DNA of 64,000 nucleotides from Acidimicrobiaceae bacterium (GTDB lineage Bacteria > Actinomycetota > Acidimicrobiia > Acidimicrobiales > Ilumatobacteraceae): the NCBI GenBank assembly GCA_947447175.1, contig CANFIM010000002.1, forward strand, positions 1-64,000. Reading direction: 5' to 3'. A program made the translations under genes and the position numbers. Shown here in pieces: positions 32,210 to 39,714 of the stretch. The notes beneath the pieces were generated by a model, which saw only the letters and a list, made by a program, of their open reading frames with translations, did not search any database and had not been told where the DNA came from. Positions within the stretch are counted from its first letter, which is position 1; each line of letters opens with the position of its first letter.

Positions 32210-32968
32210 TTAACGCGCCTGACGAGCCTGAGCAATATGCATCACTGCAACTGTTCCGGCCATTGCAACATTGAGGCTCTCTGAACGGCCGGCGTGCGGA
32301 ATAGTGACCCAAGTATCAATCGGCGCATCGGGGTTCAATCCATGCGCTTCATTACCGACCACGAGCCCGATGCACCCGCTGACATCGGCTGAATACAACG
32401 ACACAGGCTGTGCTGCACCGATGGCGACATGGGAAGTGGTTCCCAGAAGTCGAACTCCCATTTCCTTCACATCATGCAGAGTTTCCACTTGCACAACCGG
32501 AACGTGAAAGACAGCACCAGCAGACGCACGCACCACCTTCGGTGACCACGGGTCAACAGTTGCTCCGCTAAACACCACCGCAGTTGCACCTGCAGCTTCT
32601 GCGCTACGAATCATGGTGCCGGCGTTGCCTGGGTCTGAGATGTCGTCACCCACGAGCACCCATTCAGATTCAGTAAAACGCGACAAAGAGATTGTGGGAA
32701 TACGCACAAGAGCGAGAATTCCACGCGGAGTTTCGGTGTCGCTCACGGAATTAAACGTGCGGGTTTCAAGTTCGTGAGCATGGAGTCCGGGTACTTCGTA
32801 ATCGGAGTAGTCCTCACGGACGTATTGGTCAACAACATCAAGTCCGGCTGCAACGGCTTCAGCAACCAACGTGGGGCCTTCAACAACAAAGACACCTTCC
32901 TCATAACGAAAACTGCGACGCCCAATCAGGCGTCGCAGTCGTTGAACCCGTGGGTTCGATGAGGACAG
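32210..32968 (-). CDS. TrmH/SpoU-family RNA 2'-O-methyltransferase with probable CTG start
   Basis: 252 residues if initiated at CTG 32968. The SPOUT knot motifs are intact: VGDDISDPGNAGTMIRSAEA, LVVGNEAHGLN and RSESLNVAMAGTVAVMHI. The first ATG, GTG or TTG in frame is TTG at 32869, but 33 codons before it encode the family's normal N-terminus (NPRVQRLRRLIGRRSFRYEE, then GVFVVEGPTLV). A stop codon in frame lies further upstream and no canonical start falls between. CTG at 32968 gives MSSSNPRVQRLRRL, 11 bases after the rplT stop. It 2'-O-methylates a ribose in rRNA or tRNA; the site is unknown. Location between rplT and pheS is normal for actinobacteria. Confidence 0.85.
   Translation of the reverse strand: MSSSNPRVQRLRRLIGRRSFRYEEGVFVVEGPTLVAEAVAAGLDVVDQYVREDYSDYEVPGLHAHELETRTFNSVSDTETPRGILALVRIPTISLSRFTESEWVLVGDDISDPGNAGTMIRSAEAAGATAVVFSGATVDPWSPKVVRASAGAVFHVPVVQVETLHDVKEMGVRLLGTTSHVAIGAAQPVSLYSADVSGCIGLVVGNEAHGLNPDAPIDTWVTIPHAGRSESLNVAMAGTVAVMHIAQARQAR
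32912..32939 (-). terminator. Terminator-like hairpin within the 5' coding part of trmH
   Basis: Perfect 11-bp stem (32912-32922 with 32929-32939), six-base loop, followed on the minus strand by TTTT. It lies 41 bases beyond the rplT stop, where an infC-rpmI-rplT terminator would be expected, yet it encodes the conserved RLRRLIGRR of the next gene. Confidence 0.5.
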
Positions 32969-32979
32969 TGGTGTCCGGC

Positions 32980-33336
32980 TCAGACCAGTGCGGCCTTTGC
33001 TGCTGTTACCAGTGCTGCAAATGACTCTGCGTCATGCACAGCCATGTCAGCGAGGATCTTGCGGTCGACTTCAATGCCTGCAGCATTAAGACCTGCAATG
33101 AATCGGCTGTATGAGATGTCGTTAATGCGGCATGCAGCGTTGATGCGCTGAATCCACAAACGACGGAACTCGCCCTTCTTTGCGCGACGGTCACGGAATG
33201 CGTACTGACCGGAGTGCAGTACCTGCTCGTTAGCGGCGCGGAATGAGCGGCTCTTATTGCCGTAGTACCCCTTTGCCTTCTCGAGTACTGCACGGTGCTT
33301 CTTGCGGGCGTGTACGGCCCTTTTCACTCTTGCCAT
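32980..33336 (-). CDS. rplT: 50S ribosomal protein L20
   Basis: 118 residues, standard length, with the basic N-terminus [20 protein letters not shown] and [18 protein letters not shown]. It is an early 23S-binding assembly protein and in several bacteria represses its own operon by binding the leader or the rpmI region. It lies 29 bases after rpmI. A ribosome-binding site (AGGAACCACC-like, purine block AGGAA) precedes the ATG. Confidence 0.98.
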   Translation of the reverse strand: MARVKRAVHARKKHRAVLEKAKGYYGNKSRSFRAANEQVLHSGQYAFRDRRAKKGEFRRLWIQRINAACRINDISYSRFIAGLNAAGIEVDRKILADMAVHDAESFAALVTAAKAALV

Positions 33337-33365
33337 GGTGGTTCCTTCCTAAACTTCTTGACTAC

Positions 33366-33563
33366 TTAGCGCATTCCCAGAAGGCGCTTGATTTTGCGGG
33401 CATCTCCAGGATGTACGTCAACGTCACCTGCAAGGCGACGTGTGCGAACACTGGACTTCTTCTCAAACAGGTGCTGGCGGTTTGCCTGCTGACGGCGCAA
33501 TTTGCCGGTTCCGGTTGTTTTGAACCGCTTTGCTGCGGTCTTGCTGGTCTTCATCTTTGGCAT
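33366..33563 (-). CDS. rpmI: 50S ribosomal protein L35
   Basis: 65 residues, MPKMKTSKTAAKRFKTTGTGKLRRQQ, entirely typical. It lies 11 bases after the infC stop in the universal infC-rpmI-rplT order, with a purine-rich AGGAACACG site before the ATG. Confidence 0.98.
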   Translation of the reverse strand: MPKMKTSKTAAKRFKTTGTGKLRRQQANRQHLFEKKSSVRTRRLAGDVDVHPGDARKIKRLLGMR

Positions 33564-33574
33564 GTCGTGTTCCT

Positions 33575-34195
33575 CTACTCGTTGTCTTCCTGGGCGGGCA
33601 CTTCGGCGGCTGCAACTTCGGGAGCTGCTGTTCCGTGATCCTCGGTGTCCTTTTCTGTCGATTTTTTGGCTGGCTTCTTGTCTGGAGAAAGAACCATTGT
33701 CATGTTGCGACCCTCAAGTCGCGCCTGTGTTTCCACCTTGGCAAGCGGTCCGAGTTGTTCTAACGCCGCATCGAGAATCTTGGCTCCCAGTTCTGGGTGT
33801 GCCACTTCTCGTCCGCGAAACTGCAGAGTGACCTTCACCTTGTGTCCGTCTTCAAGGAAATCTCGCATGTGGCGAACCTTTGTGTCGAAGTCACCCTTTC
33901 CGATCTTTGGTCGGAACTTCACTTCCTTAATGGAAACGTGAGTGGTCTTCTTACGCGATTCTTTTGCCTTCTGCGCTTCCTCGTAACGGAACTTCCCGTA
34001 GTCCATGATGCGACACACTGGAGGATTAGCAAGCGGTGCAACTTCGACGAGGTCGAGGTCGAGTTCGCGGGCCAATACCAACGCGTCAGCAGTGGCACGA
34101 ATGCCTACTTGGCTTCCATCGGGTCCGATGAGGCGAACCTCGCGCGCACGGATGCGCTCGTTGTATCGAGGTTCAGTGTTCTGCGGCGTAACTAT
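33575..34195 (-). CDS. infC: Translation initiation factor IF-3 with probable ATA start
   Basis: 206 residues if initiated at ATA 34195. The N-domain is complete: TEPRYNERIRAREVRLIGPD, then GSQVGIRATADALVLARELDLDLVEVAP. The C-domain has VCRIMDYGKFRYEEAQKAKE and VKFRPKIGKGDFDTKVRH. The C-terminal tail of about 30 residues is acidic and Ala/Glu-rich. No ATG, GTG or TTG occurs in frame between an upstream TAA (34199-34201) and TTG 34081, which lies in the middle of the N-domain. IF-3 rejects non-AUG starts, and infC in enterobacteria and bacilli uses AUU for autoregulation. ATA preceded by AAGAGAG fits the same logic. Confidence 0.93.
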   Translation of the reverse strand: MVTPQNTEPRYNERIRAREVRLIGPDGSQVGIRATADALVLARELDLDLVEVAPLANPPVCRIMDYGKFRYEEAQKAKESRKKTTHVSIKEVKFRPKIGKGDFDTKVRHMRDFLEDGHKVKVTLQFRGREVAHPELGAKILDAALEQLGPLAKVETQARLEGRNMTMVLSPDKKPAKKSTEKDTEDHGTAAPEVAAAEVPAQEDNE

Positions 34196-34230
34196 GACTT
34201 ATCTCTCTTGTGCAATGGGCCTAGCCCTCC

Positions 34231-34287
34231 TCTGTGTCCGAATCCCACGGGCGTGGGTCTCGTGCCAGCGCACGAAGCAGACACAGA
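34231..34287 (-). promoter_or_regulatory. Structured leader RNA of the infC operon (three-way junction)
   Basis: On the minus strand the leader folds into an 8-bp closing stem (34280-34287 with 34231-34238) that encloses two hairpins: a 6-bp stem with a four-base loop (34270-34275 with 34260-34265) and CCCACG/CGTGGG (34252-34257 with 34244-34249). An AGAGGAGGG tract follows immediately. Leaders of infC operons are known regulatory sites, for L20 in bacilli for example. I cannot name the ligand. Confidence 0.5.
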
Positions 34288-34392
34288 ACAACAAGAAGTT
34301 GCTCGCATTCTCGACCTGCCGCACCTGTGGTGGACCGGTGGGGGCCGTTAGACCCCACTTCGCTCAGTTGACGTGCAATAGGGTATCGCCCG

Positions 34393-34725
34393 ATGAGCGC
34401 AGACGACACCATGCCCCCAAAGAGTCCAGAAATCGATGACGAGACGGCTGAAGCCCTTGAAGCCGTAGCCGAAGCTCGTCAGAGATTGGCCGAAGTTCCT
34501 GCCTCCGTGGTGGTCACCAACCATGCCATGGGTCTTTTTGAGCTTGCGGCAATCCATCTATCGTCCGAGCCACCCCGACTCGACGATGCCCAATTGGCAA
34601 TCGATGCCCTCGGGCTCTTGGTGGACAACCTGGGTGAGCGGTTGGGTGAACACCACGAAACGCTGGCTGCAGCACTGAGCAATATTCGCTTGGTGTACGT
34701 GCAGCGCGGTTCCGCTGGCAACTAA
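34393..34725 (+). CDS. DUF1844-family small protein
   Basis: 110 residues. The core VVVTNHAMGLFELAAIHLSS followed by LDDAQLAIDALGLLVDNLGERLG matches DUF1844, a helical family often coded next to infC in actinobacteria. Function unknown. The first 40 residues are charged and probably flexible. The ATG at 34393 diverges from infC with about 200 bases between the starts. No strong ribosome-binding site is seen. It is convergent with the cold-shock-like gene, 3 bases apart. Confidence 0.75.
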   Translation: MSADDTMPPKSPEIDDETAEALEAVAEARQRLAEVPASVVVTNHAMGLFELAAIHLSSEPPRLDDAQLAIDALGLLVDNLGERLGEHHETLAAALSNIRLVYVQRGSAGN

Positions 34726-34728
34726 CCC

Positions 34729-34953
34729 CTACGCAGGCCGAATATCAACGGCCTCTACCCTGGCCACTCGCCACGCCGTATCAAACTGCACGATGGCGCC
34801 TACAGCAATGTTGCGAGTGCCATCGGCAATTGACACGCAATGGAATGGCCACACCGTGCCTGATGAGTCGGTGATCTCCCCCAACGCAACGAACTCATCG
34901 AACTGGGTGACAACGCCCTCGAGATGGAGTCCGATAGTGGGATCCGACGACAT
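34729..34953 (-). CDS. Small cold-shock-like OB-fold protein
   Basis: 74 residues. The pattern GVVTQFDEFVALGEITDSSG, then VWPFHCVSIADGTRNIAVGAIVQFD resembles a cold-shock domain (G-x-V-x-x-F-D...G-x-I...F-H-x-x-I-x-D-G). The RNP1-like positions are altered, so nucleic acid binding is not assured. Homologues of this type are found in actinobacteria beside infC or hisG as far as I recall. Its ATG lies 6 bases after the hisG stop, so the two are probably co-transcribed. Confidence 0.65.
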   Translation of the reverse strand: MSSDPTIGLHLEGVVTQFDEFVALGEITDSSGTVWPFHCVSIADGTRNIAVGAIVQFDTAWRVARVEAVDIRPA

Positions 34954-34959
34954 GGGAAT

Positions 34960-35832
34960 TTAGTGAATGATTTTTGAGATGGGAATCTCAAGCAAATCGG
35001 AAGCGCCGGCATCAATGAGATCTGGGATCAATGTATTGATGCCTCGCTTTGGAACCACGGTCTCCACTGCGTAATCCCCTGATGCAAGGTGCGCAATGGT
35101 GGGCGACTTCGCCGAGGGCAACAATGCAATCACTTTGTCTTTTGCTGCTTCAGTGACATTCAGTTTCAGCAATACCTTGTCGCGAGCTTCTAGCGTTCCT
35201 GTGAGCAACGTAAGAATTTGTTCCATTGCGTGACGCTTCACGGGATCTGCATACGACTCTTTATTTGCGATGAGTTCTGTGTAGCTGGTGAGCATGGTGT
35301 CGATGATGCGAAGTCCAGCCGCACGAAGTGCACGACCTGTTTCGGTGATGTCAACAACTACGTCAGCGATATCGGGAATCTTTGCTTCGCTTGCGCCATA
35401 GCTCAAACGGATATCCGCCTTCACCCCGCGTTCCTCGAAATAGCGGCGGGTCATCTCGGGGTATTCAGTGGTGACACGAACACCATCTTTCAGATCAGCA
35501 ACTGACTTTGCAGATGATGAATCTGCAACTGCAACAACAACGCGAACTGGTTGTGAGGTGGCCTTTGAATAACGCAACTCACCAAGGCTCACTACATCGC
35601 TATTGGTCTCTTGCACCCAATCTCGGCCGGTGATGCCGATATCAAACAGACCTTCTTGCACGTACGAGGCAATTTCTTGTGGTCGAAGAATGCGGACTTC
35701 GTCGATGCGAGGATCATCAACGGACGCCTTGTAATCAACAGATGATGAACGAACTACAGAAAGGTCTGCAGCTTCGAAGAGATCGAAGGTGGCCTTTTCT
35801 AAAGAGCCTTTAGGGAGAACAATCTTGAGCAC
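34960..35832 (-). CDS. hisG: ATP phosphoribosyltransferase (long form)
   Basis: 290 residues with the opening LKIVLPKGSLEKATFDLFE, GLFDIGITGRDWVQE and the PRPP-site DVVVDITETGRALRAAGL. The extra C-terminal regulatory domain (about 215-290, TVVPKRGINTLIPDL) marks the long, histidine-inhibited hexameric form that needs no HisZ. It makes the first step of histidine synthesis. The start is GTG at 35832. hisE, which often precedes hisG in actinobacteria, is not adjacent. The start codon overlaps a hairpin described separately. Confidence 0.95.
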   Translation of the reverse strand: MLKIVLPKGSLEKATFDLFEAADLSVVRSSSVDYKASVDDPRIDEVRILRPQEIASYVQEGLFDIGITGRDWVQETNSDVVSLGELRYSKATSQPVRVVVAVADSSSAKSVADLKDGVRVTTEYPEMTRRYFEERGVKADIRLSYGASEAKIPDIADVVVDITETGRALRAAGLRIIDTMLTSYTELIANKESYADPVKRHAMEQILTLLTGTLEARDKVLLKLNVTEAAKDKVIALLPSAKSPTIAHLASGDYAVETVVPKRGINTLIPDLIDAGASDLLEIPISKIIH

Positions 35833-35863
35833 GCACCGAGGCTATCCACCCCATACGGTGCGT
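35831..35863 (-). promoter_or_regulatory. Hairpin overlapping the hisG start codon
   Basis: ACGCACCG and CGGTGCGT form a perfect 8-bp stem (35856-35863 with 35831-35838) around a 17-base loop containing GGGGTGGAT. The first two bases of the GTG start lie in the 3' arm, so the structure could hide the start and probably exposes a purine-rich site in the loop. Confidence 0.35.
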
Positions 35864-35885
35864 TGGCGGGTGATTTACAGACTGT

Positions 35886-36764
35886 TCATTGAAATGTGCT
35901 GACCCCACGGCTGGCTCGTCCGCGAAGCCAAGCGCCTGCTTCCATCACCTGCTTGCCTTCGGGCTGTACTCGCACCAACTCAACAAGTCCTTCCGAGGTG
36001 CCTACGCGACAGTTTTCGCTGACTGTGCCAACGGCCTGAGACCCTGGCTGCACTCGAGCTTCAACAATGCGAAGACGAGCGTTATCCACTGTGGTGAACG
36101 TGCGGAGCGAACGAACGCGACGAACAATGTCACCTGCCGACATTGACCAATCGATACGTAATTCTTCAGGCGCAATCTTTGCTGCGTACGTGGGTTCACC
36201 GTCTTGCGGAAGAGGCGTACCAAGCCCACGTCGCAAGGTGTCTGTCAAGAGATGACCACCGCTCACTGCAAGTTCATGGGTGAGTTCATCGGCGGTGACG
36301 GACTCCGAGATTGCCGTTTCAGAACGCGCATACACCGCACCGGTATCAAGGGTGGGCTCAACTTCCATGATGCAAACACCCGTTACTGCATCGCCCTCAA
36401 TGATTGCTCTCTCAACAGGCGCAGCACCGCGCCAACGTGGCAGCAATGAGAAATGAACATTGATCATTTGCATGTGATCAAGAACAGAGGTGGGAATAAT
36501 GCGACCATATGCCACCACCACGCCAAGCATTGGTGTTGCCATGTTTTGTTTGAGCCACTCAAGATCATGCGTCACAGTCAAGTTATTGGCGAGCGCAAGT
36601 TCCTTCACAGGGCTTGCAGATGTCTTGCCACCGCGTCCACGTTTTGCGTCGGGCCTGGTGACAACATGTCGAATGTCAAAACCAGCATTGATGAGTTGTT
36701 GCAGAATTGTTGCAGCAGCTGATGGCGTACCCAAGAAGACGAGAGGTCGCACCTCTTGCGTCAT
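35886..36764 (-). CDS. fmt: Methionyl-tRNA formyltransferase
   Basis: 292 residues. The N-terminal formyltransferase domain has VFLGTPSAAATILQQLI, VVAYGRIIPTSVLDHMQMINVHFSLLPRWRGAAPVERAI (with the catalytic Asn-His and the SLLP loop) and DTGAVYA. The C-terminal OB-like domain binds tRNA. It formylates Met-tRNA-fMet, so initiation uses the standard bacterial route. It starts 2 bases after the def stop, forming a def-fmt pair. Confidence 0.96.
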   Translation of the reverse strand: MTQEVRPLVFLGTPSAAATILQQLINAGFDIRHVVTRPDAKRGRGGKTSASPVKELALANNLTVTHDLEWLKQNMATPMLGVVVAYGRIIPTSVLDHMQMINVHFSLLPRWRGAAPVERAIIEGDAVTGVCIMEVEPTLDTGAVYARSETAISESVTADELTHELAVSGGHLLTDTLRRGLGTPLPQDGEPTYAAKIAPEELRIDWSMSAGDIVRRVRSLRTFTTVDNARLRIVEARVQPGSQAVGTVSENCRVGTSEGLVELVRVQPEGKQVMEAGAWLRGRASRGVSTFQ

Positions 36765-36766
36765 GG

Positions 36767-37291
36767 CTACTTCAATCCGATGTGGCGGGTCTCCCCTTCG
36801 GACGAACCACCGTCTGCAATGCGCTTGTATTCACGCAATGCCTCTTCACGTTGTTCGGGAGTCATGCGCTCAAACATGAGTACTCCGTTGAGGTGGTCGA
36901 GTTCATGCTGAAACAGACGAGCCAGCAGTTCGTCGGCCTCAATCTGAATGGTGTTGCCACTGAGGTCAACAGCTTCCAACAACACTTCCTTTGGGCGAAG
37001 CATTTCGACATACAAGCCAGGGATTGAGAGACAGCCTTCGTCGTAGACCCATTCCCCGCGTGATTCCACAATTTTTGGATTCAACAGTGTGATGGGTTCG
37101 CCATCAATGTCGTACACAAAAATCTGCTTCTGCACACCAATCTGTGGGGCCGCCAACCCAAGACCAGGGGCCTTGTACATGGCTTGCAGCATTGCCTGCG
37201 TGAGACGAATGATCTTTCCGTCGATATTTTCAACTTCTTCTGCGACCACATTGAGAACTGGATCGCCGAAGGTACGGATTTCATACGCCAT
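36767..37291 (-). CDS. def: Peptide deformylase
   Basis: 174 residues from the ATG at 37291 (MAYEIRTFGDPVL). All three deformylase motifs are present: GLGLAAPQIG, EGCLSIPG (metal-binding Cys) and QHELDHLNG (HExxH). It removes the formyl group from nascent peptides. Upstream in-frame codons belong to the gap with the divergent RsmC-like gene, and the ATG is 28 bases from that gene's start on the other strand. Coupled with fmt. Confidence 0.96.
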   Translation of the reverse strand: MAYEIRTFGDPVLNVVAEEVENIDGKIIRLTQAMLQAMYKAPGLGLAAPQIGVQKQIFVYDIDGEPITLLNPKIVESRGEWVYDEGCLSIPGLYVEMLRPKEVLLEAVDLSGNTIQIEADELLARLFQHELDHLNGVLMFERMTPEQREEALREYKRIADGGSSEGETRHIGLK

Positions 37292-37319
37292 ATTCTGAAA
37301 GGCTACAAGCGGAGCCAAG

Positions 37320-37955
37320 ATGACGCAGGACAATCAGAACAACAGCCACTATTTCAGCGCCACACCATCGGGCGATGCCTCCCGACATCAATTCACCATT
37401 GCTGGCCCGCGCGGAGACCTCGTTATTGAAGGTGCCTCTGGAGTGTTTAGCCAGCATGGGCTTGATAAAGGAACTGGAGTTCTGCTTGACACCATGCGCA
37501 AACGAGAGGTGACTCCCCCGGTTGCAGGTACAGCACTCTGCGATGTGGGATGTGGCAGTGGTGTGATTGCTCTTACTCTTGCCGCGCAATACCCCCAGTG
37601 CACTGTGTACGCAGTAGATGTCAACGAACGTGCTCGAGCACTGTGTGCTGATAATGCTCGCACAAACAAACTCTCGAACATTGTGGTGTGTTCGCCAGAA
37701 GAGATTGATCCTGATGTGTGGTTTGCTCTTATCTGGTCGAATCCCCCTATTCGCATTGGCAAAGATGCACTGCACCAATTGCTTGATACGTGGCTTGCAC
37801 GCCTCAACTCGGATGGCGCCGCCCATCTCGTTGTCAGCAAAAATCTTGGAGCTGACTCCTTGCAACAATGGATGGAATCACGACGCTATGCCGTTGAACG
37901 ACTCGGCAGCAGTAAGGGTTTCAGAGTCTTTGAAGTGACTCACCCGCAGGACTAG
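37320..37955 (+). CDS. RsmC-like class I SAM-dependent methyltransferase
   Basis: 211 residues. GVFSQHGLDKGTGVLLDTM, then CDVGCGSGVIALTLA (SAM motif I), YAVDVNERARALCADNA and ALIWSNPPIRIGK (the NPPF/Y-type motif of N-methyltransferases) match the C-terminal domain of RsmC, which makes m2G1207 in 16S rRNA. The single-domain size is usual in Gram-positive bacteria. GGAG lies 6 bases before the ATG. It is divergent from def and convergent with priA. Confidence 0.88.
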   Translation: MTQDNQNNSHYFSATPSGDASRHQFTIAGPRGDLVIEGASGVFSQHGLDKGTGVLLDTMRKREVTPPVAGTALCDVGCGSGVIALTLAAQYPQCTVYAVDVNERARALCADNARTNKLSNIVVCSPEEIDPDVWFALIWSNPPIRIGKDALHQLLDTWLARLNSDGAAHLVVSKNLGADSLQQWMESRRYAVERLGSSKGFRVFEVTHPQD

Positions 37956-37959
37956 CCAC

Positions 37960-39714
37960 CTAGAAGCGTCGAGGGTCTGCATGCACTCGCACAGCAGTGC
38001 CAAAAGTTGCTTTCACCGTTGACACTGCTTCTGCAATTGCATCACGCGACACGGAGCGCAACAAGAACGAATCTCCATCTCTGGCAACGTCAACATTGCT
38101 GGCAAATTCGATATCGCTGATGTTTTTGCCGTCTGAGAGCGTGATGCGTACCACGCGTGCGAATGGCGGCATAACAAACAGTTGACGCTGGGCAAGTTCA
38201 GATTCAGCAATGGCCCTGATGGCGGCACCAATGTCGACCGAGGAAAATGCTTTCATCAATGGATGATTGGGTTGACGCGTTTGAATAACAATGCGACCCT
38301 TGGAGCCAACGATGCGAGCAGCACGAGCCACTAATGCCAACACTTCTGCAGGCGCTGAAAGACGAGGAGCGCCAAGATCTCGGTCGATATCTGCAAACAC
38401 CACACAGTCCGCAGAGGGAATGCGATACAGCACCGCCTCAGTCCCAATGAACACACATCCCTTTGTCCAGGAATCGTCACCATCTGCGGTGATTTCCACA
38501 ATGGGGTTAGGGCTTGACGCTTCTAACTGAGAACGTAGTTGCGTCACTCCTCCGCGAGGAACTGCAAAAGATGATCGGCCACACGAAACGCACACTGATC
38601 CGCGTTCTTTCTGACAGCGAACGCAAAAGAGTTCGCCATGTTCAGTTTGCGTGAGCAAGGCAGAACAATCGACACATGCCTGCACTGCCCGACAGGATTT
38701 ACACACGATGAGTCGAGCTTTGCCCTTGGTATTGAGAACACACAATGTGGTGGTCCCACGCGACCCCACCGATTGCAGCATGGAAGAGGACAACAACGAT
38801 CCGGCAACTGGAACGTCTGCGAGATCGACAACCTCGATAGGTGGCCACGCTGGTTGTGCTTCTACATACGTTGTTGAGTCCGCCCATTCCACGAGAGCGC
38901 GAGCCGATGGAACAGCCGAGGTAAGTATCAAAGAGACGTGTTCAATCTCGGCACGCTGACGAGCAACCGAAACTGCATCCCACGTAGGTGTTCGTTCTTC
39001 ATGCAACGACTCATCATGTTCATCAATCACAACAATTGATGACAAGTTGTTGCATGGCGCATACACAGCAGAACGAGCGCCAATCACCACATCTACTCCG
39101 GCTCGTGCGTTCTCCCAATCGTCCGGCACAAGAGCTGTGGTGAGTCCTCGCCGACGCAATGCAGCAGCGCCCAGAATTGCCATACGCAAGGTGGGACAAA
39201 TCACCAAGACCGAGCCTTCAGCGGTGAGAGATGCGACCACGTTGAGTGCTGAAACTAACGGTGGTACTACCACCAAGCCTCCACCATCTTTGGATATGGC
39301 CCGAACGATTTGTGCAGTTTCATCGTTAGGTAACGAGGGAGACTTCCCTCGATTCTCGTGTGCATTTTTCTCTCGCATACGAGGCGCCGACGCCGAACTC
39401 AGCACTGCACGCCACGGGCCAAACCACTCAAGCGCCACCCACTGTGCCAACGGCACAAGATGTGCCTCAACCCCAGCACCCGACACACTGATAATCGAAG
39501 CCAACCGATCGAGAGCCAGATGAGTGTCTCTGTCACCGTGTGGCGCTAGGTCGGTAATCCACCCACCAACACGACGACCATTGAGGTTGATGCGCACGCG
39601 CATACCAATGGAGACACGTTGAACCATGTCCTCCGGTACGAGGTAATCAAATATCTTGTCAATTCCCGATACATCGGGAACAACGGACGCGACGAGCGGC
39701 GCCAGAGAACTCAG
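37960..39714 (-). CDS. priA: Primosomal PriA-like protein, degenerate helicase, probable CTG start
   Basis: 584 residues if initiated at CTG 39714 ([20 protein letters not shown]); from the first ATG (39627) it would be 555. The 29 codons before that ATG encode the normal PriA N-terminus [19 protein letters not shown], and no ATG, GTG or TTG lies between it and an in-frame stop inside metK. The helicase core is degenerate: the Walker A position reads [11 protein letters not shown] instead of GxTGSGKT, and the DEAH box reads VIDEHDES. Zinc-binding cysteines are kept ([13 protein letters not shown], then CVRC and CVSC). Actinobacterial PriA proteins are usually of this ATPase-dead type. It may still bind forks and recruit partners. 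Confidence 0.88.
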   Translation of the reverse strand: MSSLAPLVASVVPDVSGIDKIFDYLVPEDMVQRVSIGMRVRINLNGRRVGGWITDLAPHGDRDTHLALDRLASIISVSGAGVEAHLVPLAQWVALEWFGPWRAVLSSASAPRMREKNAHENRGKSPSLPNDETAQIVRAISKDGGGLVVVPPLVSALNVVASLTAEGSVLVICPTLRMAILGAAALRRRGLTTALVPDDWENARAGVDVVIGARSAVYAPCNNLSSIVVIDEHDESLHEERTPTWDAVSVARQRAEIEHVSLILTSAVPSARALVEWADSTTYVEAQPAWPPIEVVDLADVPVAGSLLSSSMLQSVGSRGTTTLCVLNTKGKARLIVCKSCRAVQACVDCSALLTQTEHGELFCVRCQKERGSVCVSCGRSSFAVPRGGVTQLRSQLEASSPNPIVEITADGDDSWTKGCVFIGTEAVLYRIPSADCVVFADIDRDLGAPRLSAPAEVLALVARAARIVGSKGRIVIQTRQPNHPLMKAFSSVDIGAAIRAIAESELAQRQLFVMPPFARVVRITLSDGKNISDIEFASNVDVARDGDSFLLRSVSRDAIAEAVSTVKATFGTAVRVHADPRRF

